Shown here one piece after another: positions 34,668 through 45,100 of a stretch of 64,000 bases of DNA. The stretch lies in assembly GCA_022376465.1 (NCBI GenBank), contig JACDTU010000011.1, positions 744,001-808,000 of the forward strand, given 5' to 3'. Origin of the DNA: Cubamyces lactineus (lineage: Eukaryota > Basidiomycota > Agaricomycetes > Polyporales > Polyporaceae). Every line of letters begins with the position of its first letter. Positions within the stretch are counted from its first letter, which is position 1. The notes under the pieces are model-generated. The model saw only the letters and a list, made by a program, of their open reading frames with translations, did no database searches and was not told the origin of the DNA. The position numbers were made by a program, and so were the translations under genes.

Positions 34668-36071
34668 ATGTTCCACGTCCTCGGCCTCTCTGCAATGCTT
34701 CTCGGGCTCTTGGCCCTCATCTCAGGCAGTATCGCGGCCAGCTTCCCTGACCCTCTCCCCCTCTCGGGCTCTGCTTTCATCCATGACCCTAGTCTCGTCC
34801 AACGGGCGAGTGATGGGAAATACTACCTGTTCACCACCCATAACAAGGGAGGCATTCTGACTGCGACGAATTTAGCGGGGTATGTAGCTTCACTCCCCAT
34901 TTCATTCGTCCTGCGCTCACCTCGAGGCCTCAATAGGCCTTGGACTTCGGTCGGATCGATTCTTCCAAGCGACTCGGTCATCAACTTGCGTTCGTATCAG
35001 AGCCATGTTTCGGTAGAGACAAACGTGCTCACGCTGAACGATTTAGCTGGCAGAGACGACATCTGGGCTCCGGATGTCTCCTTCCACAATGGCCAGTACT
35101 ACGCATACTACGCAGTGTCCACCTTCGGCTCCCAGAACTCGGCTATCGGCCTTGCCACCTCGTCGAGCATGGATCCGGGTACTTGGACTGATCATGGACA
35201 GGTCTTCGCCTCGACCACTGGCAATGCGTACAACGCCATCGATCCAAACCTCGTGATTGACGAGCATGGCTCACCTGTCCTGACTTTCGGTGAGCATTGA
35301 TGACCTTAGCACAGTGAGAGAATGTCTGATGAACATCCACATTCAGGCTCGTTCTGGGTAAGGGCACGACGATAGCTCGTCAAGTCATGAGACTAACACC
35401 TTCATATTAGAGCGACATATATCAGGTCAATCTCGCCAGCAATCTCCAGAGCGTCTCCGGATCTCCTGTGCAAGTGTCCTTCAACTCGACCAGCCCGCAG
35501 CCTGAAGAGGGAGCATTCGTATGGAAGCACGGCAGCTTCTACTACCTCTTCTTTAGCAGCGGTGTGTGAGACAGGGACATAGGGCATTGCCAATCCTGAC
35601 ATTTTCGTATCAGGCACTTGCTGTGGTTTCGTTGCCAACAACCTACCACCTGCTGGAGATGAGTACAAGGCACGTCTTTGAGACTGAGTATCGCGCATGC
35701 ACACCCTACTCACGTTAAGATTACAGGTTTTTGTAGGACGATCGTCCTCCGCACACGGTCCTTTCGTCGACAAGTCCGGCCGAGACCTGCGCCAGACGGG
35801 CGGCACGCTCGTCCTCGCCTCGCACGGGAACGTATACGCGCCCGGTGGCCAGAGCATCTTCACTGACTCCAAGTCCGGCAAGGACATCTTCGTATACCAC
35901 TACATCCCGGTGAACAGCCCCCAGCCGTACAGCGATACGTATGCCAGTCTGGGGCTGAACGCCATCGATTGGAGCTCGGTGAGTGCTTCTGTTCTCCTCC
36001 GGTTGACGTTGGTGAGGGACCCGTCACTGATGATGTTCGACCAGGGTTGGCCTGTCTTGACGAGTATCTGA
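34668..36071 (+). CDS. GH43 endo-1,5-alpha-L-arabinanase, copy 1
   Basis: Secreted glycoside hydrolase family 43 enzyme that cleaves the arabinan side chains of plant pectin. A signal peptide is visible ([20 protein letters not shown]). GH43 catalytic positions can be placed by pattern: the base Asp in [10 protein letters not shown], the pKa-modulating Asp in [11 protein letters not shown], and the acid Glu in [20 protein letters not shown]. Supporting motifs are [62 protein letters not shown] and the C-terminal [18 protein letters not shown]. Length is about 340 residues, normal for the family without extra modules. Introns are short; the one at 35670-35726 starts with GC. A further in-frame intron (about 34991-35046) removes residues absent from the family. 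Tandem with copy 2, 640 bp downstream, same orientation. Confidence 0.9.
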
Positions 36072-36709
36072 AGAAACATAGGGAGCATAGCACTTGTAGT
36101 CAAAGCGGGATGCAAAGATAGCGAAACCGACCTTGCGTACTGGAATCGATAAACAGCGCATGGCCATTGCAGTACTGAGCCGGCCATCAGCGTATTCACA
36201 TTCTCCAGTTCGCGAGTAAACTCGTGGACGGTAGGTGCGGCGCCGTGACCCCAAAACGCAGCCCGACCTTCGGCGTCAGGCTGTTATATGCCATTGCGTC
36301 ATTCACGGTCAACTACTCCGAAACTACGATTTTGGCTGTGTCGGTACCCACAGCCCGGAAGCTCATGGATCACGCAGCCTATGCGTCGCATGGGGCAGTC
36401 TGCATCTCGAACTCCAGGAATGCTAAACTCTCACCTCCTGCGGACAGCTGAGCGCCGTCCTGTGACGGACGTGCATCAGACAGCTCAGCGCAATCGCTTC
36501 GCGAAGGCACAGAGCGTGTCAGGTGTGTAGGTTCTAGTTCCATTTTGATGCTCGCTGCGGAAGAGCCAAGGTGGTGCGGGACCGTCAGATATGCATCGCA
36601 TCTAACGACGAAATGACATTAGGCTCCCGGGTGTGTAGGCGTGCAGGTATATAACGGGGCTGCGATCCTACCCTGGCCTTGCAAACCCGCCTAACACAAT
36701 CCGCCCAAC
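36072..36709. other. spacer between tandem GH43 genes
   Basis: Includes the 3' flank of copy 1 and the promoter of copy 2, with a TATA box near its end. The short frames here do not resemble known proteins. Confidence 0.5.
36648..36654 (+). promoter_or_regulatory. TATA box of second GH43 gene
   Basis: TATATAA within caggtatataacgg lies about 60 bp before the ATG at 36710, matching the spacing seen for copy 1. Confidence 0.55.
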
Positions 36710-38163
36710 ATGCCTAGTTTCAATGCGATGCTCCGTGCGCTCTGTTTCTCTTCGATGGCGCTCCCATTGAGCAGCATTGCTGTTACCTTCCCTGATCCAC
36801 TCCAGTTGGCCGGGGATCACGTTTATGTCCATGACCCCAGTCTGATCCAGCGCGGGAGCGACGGGAAATACTTCTTGTTCAGCTCTCACGACCAGGCTGC
36901 CATCATCACTGCCGACAACCTCGCTGGGTGTGTACTTCGTCTAGCTTGCTATTCACTGGCGCTCATATTGATCATTACAACAGACCATGGACGCAGGTCG
37001 GCTCTATCCTGCCCGGTGGCTCCTCAATTCGAGACATACGTGAGTGCTGTCTATTTTGACGACGACGCTGTCGCGCTGATTGTTGTTGTCGTAGCTGGGT
37101 GGGACGACATATGGGCCCCGGACGTTTCTTTCCACGGCGGCCAGTACTACGCGTACTACGCGGTGTCGGTTTCTGGTTCCCAGAACTCTTCCATTGGCCT
37201 CGCAACGTCTTCCAGCATGGAACCCGGATCCTGGACCGACCACGGGCAGGTCTTCCGTACCTACACGGGCGATCCGTACAATGCTATCGATCCGACGCTC
37301 ACTATTGACGAGAACGGGAAACCGCTCTTGACGTGGGGTAAGCTCTTGTCTTGCGGGTGGGCCTTAGCATTTGATGGAGTGCTGAATGCTCTATTGTATA
37401 GGATCGTATTGGGTCTGTGTCTGTGACCTTTGTGCCTGAGGCAATCCTATTGACGTCTGGTCGTCTGGTACTCTAGGGCGACATATACCAGTACAACCTG
37501 GCGAGCGACTTCCAGACGATCACCGGGTCCCCAGTTCAGGTTGCGCACAACTCGACGCCAGTGCCGGCGCCCTTGGGACAAGCCGCGACGGAGGGCTCGT
37601 TCGTCTGGAAGCACGGTGATTTCTACTACTTGTTCGTCAGCAATGGTATGGACCTCCCACATGCTTGAAATCGTGTTATGGCGAGCTGACTTCTCGTCCT
37701 GTAGGTCAATGCTGTGGCTTCGATCCCAACAACCTGCCGCCACCCGGACAAGAGTACAAGGTAACCGACGCACTTGCATTCATCCCATGAGTCCTTACTC
37801 AACCCCGCGACCATTCCTTTCAGGTCTTCGTAGGGAGGTCCACGTCCGCACATGGCCCTTTCATTGATCAGAACGGCGTCGACATGGTCAACAATGGGGG
37901 TACGCTCGTGATCGCCTCCCACGGCGACGTCTTCGCGCCTGGTGGCGAGGGCGTGTTCACGGACTCGAAGAGCGGGAAGGACATTTTCGTCTACCATTAC
38001 CTCCACTCTCAAGGCGCTATCGCGTACCAGGAGGCGAATTCGAGTCTGGGGCTGAACGCGATCGACTGGAGCTCTGTGAGTGTCGAGTACTGTTGATACG
38101 TTTCCGTGCATTGGCTCAACAAAAGTCCTTTTCCAGGGTTGGCCCGTCTTGACAAGCATCTGA
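36710..38163 (+). CDS. GH43 endo-1,5-alpha-L-arabinanase, copy 2
   Basis: Tandem paralogue of copy 1 with the same intron plan. A signal peptide is likely (LRALCFSSMALPLSSIAV). Catalytic pattern: VHDPSLIQRGSDGKYFLF (base Asp), YNAIDPTLTIDENG (pKa Asp) and TEGSFVWKHGDFYYLFVS (acid Glu). Other conserved segments are [67 protein letters not shown] and the C-terminal SGWPVLTSI at 38135-38163, reached through an intron after [10 protein letters not shown]. The intron after EYK (37761-37823) has a normal GT donor, unlike the GC donor at the same place in copy 1. The protein should be secreted and act on plant cell-wall arabinan; the two copies may differ in regulation or fine specificity, which the sequence does not settle. 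Confidence 0.9.
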
Positions 38164-38496
38164 TCAGTCTTGCCATTGGGACAGTTTTTCTCGGTCTGCG
38201 AATATTACGCGGAGCTAGTTTACCTGCGCTCGTGTACAATATGAGGGGAGCCCTGCGATTACGATGCTGTTAGTTGCAGTATGTTGGACGTTCAAGATGC
38301 GACTTTGCTCTGTCTGGGTAGCCGGCGTGAACCCAGGTATGGGGTTAGGGGCTGTAATAGGGTTAGCTCGGATAGACCATGAGCTTCACCGCGGCCCGAC
38401 CGGCGTAATATGCGGCTTTGACTCCGACCCCCACGTCTCATCGAGGCCACAATAGGTGCATTTGCCAATCTCGACGCATAAAGTCGTCTGAAGAAG
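38164..38496. other. short intergenic gap
   Basis: 333 bp between GH43 copy 2 and the ketopantoate reductase-like gene, both on the plus strand. Nothing recognised beyond expected 3' and 5' flanks. Confidence 0.5.
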
Positions 38497-39872
38497 ATGT
38501 CATCGGATGAATGTGTAGACGTTTGCATCGTAGGATTTGGCGGTAAGTAAACATCACTTCATGATTGTGTGCCTTATCGGTATTAGATGAGTCGCTGACC
38601 ACAGATCTTAGCGATCGGCGCGTTGTATGCGTTCGCTCTGCATAGATCAGGCAAAGCGAGGATCACTGCTATCTGTCGGTGAGCTGTAACGGGCGAAGAA
38701 ACATGTATGGACTAGGGTGCTCAACTATGTGCAAGCTAGGTCAAACTACGGCACGCTTCAAGGTATTGCTACCGGGTGCTGCTGTTCGCGCGCTCTAGGC
38801 TGATCCACCTGCTCCTAAAGAGTATGGCCTAGACATCGATTCTGACCGCTTCGGCATTCATTCAGCATGGAAGCCATACCGAGGAAAGCACCCGAGCAAG
38901 CATCAGGTATCTTGCGTACTGACATCATATCGTCGCGCATAGTGGTTCGCACCATCGAAGAGGCGGCAGACCGACATTACTCCTACGTGATCTGCGCCTT
39001 CAAGGCCATTCCAGAGGTCATCACCACCCCAGCCCTCCTCGCACCCCTGCTGGCCAGGCTGTCCTCATTTCCGCAGGATCACCCCACGACGTTCGTGCTG
39101 CTTCAGAACGGCATCGGGATTGAGGACGATCTGCAGGCGGCGCTGGCGAAAATAGACGCTCCGTCTGTCGTCATATCGGGATGTTGCTGGGTGGACACGA
39201 CGCTTGTCGATGGAGGAAAGAAGATTGTGCAACACGGGAACGAGAGGCTTGTGCTCGGGTATCATCGTGCTCCTGAAGGGTCGACCACCTTCGATGAGGA
39301 GGCGTCGAAGACGTCGCTCGATAACTTGTGCCGCCTTTTCCGGGACGCTGGGGGGAATGTCGAGGCGGCGCCCGATGTGGATATCGCACGTTGGCGGAAA
39401 GTCCTCTGGTACGTTAACTCGACTAATGACTAGCAAATCTGCAACGCCGGAAACAAGCCTGTGTATCGATCTCTGACGAGCACGTTCCAGGAATGCGTCA
39501 TTCTCGACATTGTGCACGCTCACGCGGTGCCACGTCGGAGACGTTCTCGCTCTCGAAACTTCGCGCTCTGCGCTTCGGGACATCATGCACGAGGTTCTCA
39601 CTGTCGCGCGTGCGTCACTTCCACCATCGCCGTCGAGAGATGAGGTTCTCGCAGATGCGGTGGTTGATCAGATCATTGAACACGAGAACCCCAAGTCTGT
39701 GTTCAGGCCATCCATGCTCGTGGATTTGGACTATGGACGTCCTATGGAGGTTGAAGCCATCGTGGGAGGAGTACTGCGGCGAGCGAAGGCTAAGGGAGTC
39801 CGGACTCCCAAGCTGGATTTGATCTATGCAGCGCTCTCCGTCATTCAACGGGGGCTGATCAACCCCGCCTGA
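38497..39872 (+). CDS. ketopantoate reductase (ApbA/PanE) family protein
   Basis: NADPH-dependent reductase family that includes 2-dehydropantoate 2-reductase of pantothenate/CoA synthesis; fungi have several paralogues, so the substrate is uncertain. Six exons (38497-38542, 38612-38678, 38740-38762, 38821-38883, 38943-39408, 39491-39872) sum to 1047 bp, or 348 residues. The Rossmann motif is CIVGFGAIGALYA at the N-terminus, split by intron 1. Next come RSNYGTLQEYGLDID, YVICAFKAIPEV, FVLLQNGIGIE (the conserved NG motif) and GCCWVDTTLVDGG. The C-terminal helical domain has KVLWNASFSTLCTLT, RPSMLVDLDYGRPMEVEAIV and KGVRTPKLDLIYAAL. The catalytic Lys of the family fits the K in CAFKAIPE or RWRKVLWN. 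The fourth intron (38884-38942) would have to begin with GA (GAG then gaaagc); see findings. Convergent with the CBM/DM9 gene. Confidence 0.85.
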
Positions 39873-40021
39873 CATGGGCAGCAGTATCAACGATAGGAAA
39901 CACCATTGCTTGACATTGTACATTGACTTTCCAGAAATACAGGAGTTATCCACTACAGCGCACGACGTTCACTTTCCGACTTAAGCGTAGCAGAGGATGC
40001 GGTAGTCCTACAGGGAGCTGC

Positions 40022-41495
40022 TCAGTATGATCCTGGTAAGCTCAAGCGAGTGTGACTAACCTTCTCCTCTTTCTCAGAGTTCCCGTACGGCAGGAATGCA
40101 GCATGGAGCTTGGGGCCGCACTTGCCAGGGACGATAGCGCCGTGGTGATGAGCCTGGGCGATGAAGAGCGGCGTGCCGTCTGCCTCGCGGCCACCCTCAA
40201 CAGGACGAGCGCCGAGGCGTTCGAGATCAACACGGCCGTGCCAGTCGACCCAGCGAAGGGCACGCATGTCGCCAACGAGGACTTCGTACTTCGGCAACTG
40301 AAGCGGCACAATGAAGCGTGAGCACCCTGGACGTAGCCGGATCAGGCGACACAGGCTGGGCACTCACATGAATCTCGCTGTGGGCATAGCCAATGACACC
40401 GCCCTTCTGGAAGATCGGGGATGCCTTCCCAATCTCTGCAGATGTGATCAGATAGTGAAGGGTTGTACGCGGGGAAGTCGGAACTCACGGAGACTGCCCT
40501 GATCACAGAATGCAGCGTCAGCGGTAAGTTTCGCAGATACGAGAGCTCCGGCTCACCTCGTGGAAGCCGCGGCAGATGTAGTGGGGCTGGCCGTGCTCTT
40601 CGCCGCCGACGATGGCGATGTTCGTCGGGATGTTCTTGCCATCGACGAGAATCCAGGTTGCAGGGCCGCGAGGGCCGTTTTGGTAGTACTCGCGGGTGCG
40701 GCTCTCGGCGTCATGCAGCCAGTTCTGCAGAGCCCAGATGTTTGCCTTTTTCTGCAGGACAAGGACAAATCGGGGGTCAGCACGCCTGCCAAGCGTGCGG
40801 AAATGAAAGCGCGCCCCGGCGTACCTCGTCTTCGTTCTTCTCGTGCTCCTTGTATGCGAAGTAGCCCGCACCAATGGCAGCAATTCCCGCGAGGAGTCCA
40901 CCGCCGATCTGAGGTATGAGGTCAAGGTTTAGTCCCATAGCCTACATCATGGCCTGGCGCACCTCGATTTGCTTCTTGCGGTCGTCGCTCAGGCTGTTCC
41001 ACCCAGTCTTGCGCTCCTCATCATGGATGGGGACCTGGGGCTGCGGGGGCTGCTCGTGCTTCTCACCACCGTAACCACCTGTGAGCGAGATGGGCCAACA
41101 TCAGCGCAGTCGATGGCGTTATGGCAGATTGGCAACACACTTGGCTGCTGCGGAGGCGGAGCTTGGTAGCCGGGGTTGTAACCGCCCTCTTGGTGGTGTT
41201 CGTGGTGTTCACCCTGGTAGTCCTCGGGCAGACGTCCCCAGAGGGCGGGAGTAGCGGGAGGCTCCCAACCAGCCTATGATTAGGAATGGATCAGTTGAGT
41301 CCTCAAGAATCATGGTGGCGACGACGGAACATACTTGGGACTGGTGGGCTTGGATGATCTTGTACTTATGCCCTGCAAGGCGTAAGACGTAGTTGTGTTA
41401 GCGATGGTACGAAGGGTTATGGAGGGGTACTCACCTTCGTACTCAACGACGGTGCCAAGGTCGTACCAGGTGCCGGGTTCCCACATGTAAACCAT
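40022..41495 (-). CDS. chitin-binding-module (CBM5/12-like) plus DM9/DUF3421 protein
   Basis: Protein of about 320 residues in several short exons. The N-terminus (MVYMWEPGTWYDLGTVVEYE, GHKYKIIQAHQSQ, AGWEPPATPALWGRLPEDY) is a carbohydrate-binding module of the CBM5/12 type, with the aromatic WEPGTWY and HQSQAGWEP signatures. A His/Gly/Pro-rich linker and a helix (LSDDRKKQIEIGGGLLAGIA, AIGAGYFAYKEHEKNEDEKK) that may be membrane-associated or coiled follow. The C-terminal domain is DM9/DUF3421-like: WILVDGKNIPTNIAIVGGEE, YICRGFHE, SPIFQKGGVIGYAHSEIH, YEVLVGDMRALRWVDW, FIAQAHHHGAIVPGKCGPKL and HAAFLPYGNSE. DM9 domains bind glycans in invertebrate lectins. There is no signal peptide, so it may act inside the cell or leave by another route. 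The exact C-terminus is less certain. Confidence 0.82.
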
Positions 41496-42161
41496 GGTTG
41501 CGAAGTATGTATGTGTCTGTGTGTGTGAGGTGCGATCGGGAGGGTGGTGGTCTTATATATCCGCGGTGGCTTGGCTCCTCCTAATCATGGGTAGTGCCGT
41601 GTCGCCGAGTACCGCCATGGTGGCATTCTCCGGCGGCGATGATCTGATTATGCTGGGACGGGCAGGAAGCACACGTGCAGGCGTGCTTATGGCTTCTGAG
41701 CAGCTCTGAGCACCCTCCGGGTATGGTTGCACAAGTATGTGTATCTGCCGAGAGTCATTCTACTATGTACAAAGGAAGAGATCGTCTTAGGCTAAAATGT
41801 CTGGCTGTGTCATTTCTCGCACCAATATATGCGTGACACGCCTCGCTGTTGCTAAGGCATGCAGTTCTGTCTGACCTGCAGTCTCCCGCATACTTGAATA
41901 TATGCTCTCACGAGCTAGCCTAGAGAGTGTCGCGTAGGATGTCATAGGCAACTGGCCAAAAAGCCGGTGTGGCAGAAGTTCGGTCACTTCAAATCTGCAG
42001 TAGGAGTAAGCGCCCATGCATAGAATACATCACGTGCTTCAAAAAGTCCTCTTGCTTCGACTCCGAGTCCCCTTCTTGACTGCTCCCTACTGCTTGCTTT
42101 TCCTCCACAGCCGTCTCTGTGCTCGTGTCCTGGAACGGGCCATATAGTGCCCATACTAGCC
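41496..42161. other. divergent promoter region of CBM/DM9 gene and MDN1
   Basis: 666 bp between two divergent start codons. A TATA box faces the CBM/DM9 gene. I see no TATA box on the MDN1 side, as expected for a housekeeping gene, and no additional gene. Confidence 0.5.
41552..41559 (-). promoter_or_regulatory. TATA box of CBM/DM9 gene
   Basis: On the minus strand this reads TATATAAG, about 57 bp before the ATG at 41495. It is the third TATA box at nearly the same distance in this window. Confidence 0.55.
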
Positions 42162-45100
42162 ATGGAGGACCCGTGCGAGTCCTTCCGAGACCCGCTCCGT
42201 CTCAACCTCAAGAGGCAGACACAAAAACTACTTGATCTCAAGACGCCCTTTTCCGCCTCCCTCAAAAATGCTGCCTCTCAGACCGCTCTACTCGACGTGC
42301 TCTCTAATATGCTATCGCTACCTCAGTATACGATGCTGGTCGCCTCCTTTTTCCGGCCTCTCTTGGTGGACCTTTGCGCGAGATGGCTTCACCAGACTGA
42401 CGACGCTCTGGACAAGTTTGAAGCGCTCTCCATGCTCCTTGAAATCTATCCGGAATTGTTTCCGTACGTCGCAATATTAGCCCACTTCGTGACCGTAGCA
42501 AAAACTCATTTTCTCAAAGCATCCTATCCACCCTCGTTCAAAACACAGCACTCCAGTTTGGGCCCCTACCGAACGTACTAGCTTCAAGCGCATTGGAGAA
42601 TGTCAACGCGCAACTTCTCCAGCGCCTCCTTCTTGCATACTACCGCCTCCTACAAGCCAACCGGACTCTTCCGCACGCGTTGGGATGGTCCCTTACTCCG
42701 CTATCGCAGCTCATATGGGCACCGCATCCCGACAATGGCGTTCGACTGTTGGCGATCAAATGCTATGCGCTCCAGGCTGGTATGATGGAGAGCGAGCGGG
42801 TCAAGCTGGAACAACAAATTGTTGGCGACGTCAAGGAGATTGAATGCCCAACGTTCTTCGCCTATAATCTTGACGGTACCGTGCGGGAAGTTGATGGCTG
42901 GGTACTGCCTACGCTCGAGATGGAGAGGGTTGCTCAAGCAAGAGATGTCCTACTCGATGATGAAGACATCTTCGGTCATGACGGATTTGATTCAACCGAG
43001 CCTATTCATCCGGCAGAGTTGAGGTACGTACCCCTTTTATATCGTTTATGCATGTACTAATTCTCAGCATCATCGTACAGTCCATTGGTCGCGAACATCC
43101 ACGGGGTCTTAATGCTCCGCTCTTCTGCGGTGACAAATGCACCAACGCAGCTCATCGATACGCCTACGGCTACTCAAGCTCTGCGCACTGTCGCGCTGCA
43201 CCTATCTACACATCTCCCAATCCTCCTAACATCAGCGCCCTCGGCGGGGAAATCCCTTCTGGTGTCACATCTGGCACAGCTTCTTCACCCGGACTCTCGC
43301 AATCACATTGTCTCCGTCCACCTGGCAGACACGTCTCTCGACCCTCGGTCTCTGTTGGGATCCTACGTCTCTTCACCCACACGCCCGGGAACCTTCGAAT
43401 GGAAGGAGGGTGTGCTCGTTCGTGCGATGCGCGAAGGGAAATGGGTCGTATTCGAGGATATTGACCGTGCGACAATGGAGGTCCTGGGCATTATCAAGCC
43501 GCTCGTGGAGTCTCTCGGGGCAGACAAGTGGACTGGCGGTCGCGCTCGCCTGGAGGTTCCTAGTCGCGGCACAGTAGAAGCGAAGGATACGTTCGCCGTA
43601 TTCGCGACGCGCTCCGTACAGCCTTCACGCAAGGGCACGTTCCCCGCACCCACCTTCTACGGTGCCCACAAGTTTTACGAGGTCATTCTCGCTTCGCCTA
43701 CCGCAAGCGACCTGCGCATGATCGTAGACACCAAGTTCCCTCGCCTCGCGGGGGCTCCTGCGCAAGGTCTCATCAACCTCTGGGAAGGGGTTCGCGCCCT
43801 AGGCACCCCCGCGTCGACTCGCGATGTGGGGCTGCGCGAGCTGGAGAGGTTTTGCACCCGAGTCCGTGCTCTGTTACCGTCAAGCTATCAATCCATGGAT
43901 GTCGACGAGGACCCTGCTCAGCCGACGACGGACCTGTCGCGAGTCTTCCCCAACCCGACTGTACGCGAGGACGTCTTCCTCGAGGCTCGCGACGTCTTCT
44001 TTGGTGCCGGCGCTACCACCACTGCCGGCCGCGCTCACCTCGCGGCGGTCGCAGAGGTTATCGCCACCCACCTTGGTATCTCTGACGAGCGCAAGGACTG
44101 GATTCTGCACAATCGGACGCCCGAGTTCGATCTCGAAAAGGACGTGAATGGGCGTATCACTGCCGTGCGTGCGGGGCGCACGCGTTTGCCCGCGCGCGTT
44201 GCCAAGATGGATATCGCGCCTCCTGTGACGCGTCCGTTCGCTATGCATCGACCTGCCGTGTCGTTAATGGCGCGTCTTGCCTCCGCTATCTCCCTCGCGG
44301 AGCCTATCCTGCTCACGGGTGAGACGGGTACCGGGAAGACGAGTGTCGTCACACATCTCGCGTCACTTCTCCGTCGACCGCTCATATCTCTGAATCTGTC
44401 CAACCAGACGGAATCGTCGGATATCCTCGGAGGGTTCAAGCCCGTAGACGCGCGCGTGCCTGGTGCGGAGCTGCAGCAGCGGTTCCTAGACCTGTTCGGA
44501 GGAACGTTCAGCAGGAAGAAGAACGCACACTTTGAAGAGTCCGTGAGGAAGGCGGTACAAGAGCGCAAATGGAAGCGCGCTGCTGGTCTCTGGCTAGAGG
44601 CGACGAAGATGGCGAAGAGTCGAATCCAAGTTAAGCAAGCCGAAGAAGACGCGTACGTGCTTCCTTGATTGTCTGCACAATGTTGATTGACTGGTGCATA
44701 CAGGAAGGAACTCGAAGGCGGAACTCCGCGCAAGAGAAGGAAAGTTGACGGATCAGGGCTGAAGGTGTCGATGGAGGAGTGGGATGCTTTCGAGAGGGAT
44801 GTTCAAACATTCGAGGTGCAGCACGTGCAGGGAAAGAGCAAGTTCGCGTTCGCATTCGTTGAGGGTCCATTGGTGAAGGCTTTGCGGAACGGCGATTGGT
44901 GAGTTCTAGAGAATAACTGTCACCTTGTCGTGCGATTCTCATGCCCTCCATCTAGGGTATTGCTGGACGAGGTGAACCTCGCGACCCCCGAGACGCTAGA
45001 ATCTATCTCGGGGCTACTCCAAGGACCAACCGCCTCTATCACTCTCACAGAGCAGGGGTCGCTTGAACCCGTTCCTCGCCATCCTGACTTCCGCCTCTTC

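Noticed and set aside
38907..38942. GT donor at 38907 for the fourth intron of the ketopantoate reductase-like gene
   Set aside because: It leaves the next exon out of frame (WFAPSKRR instead of VVRTIEEA).
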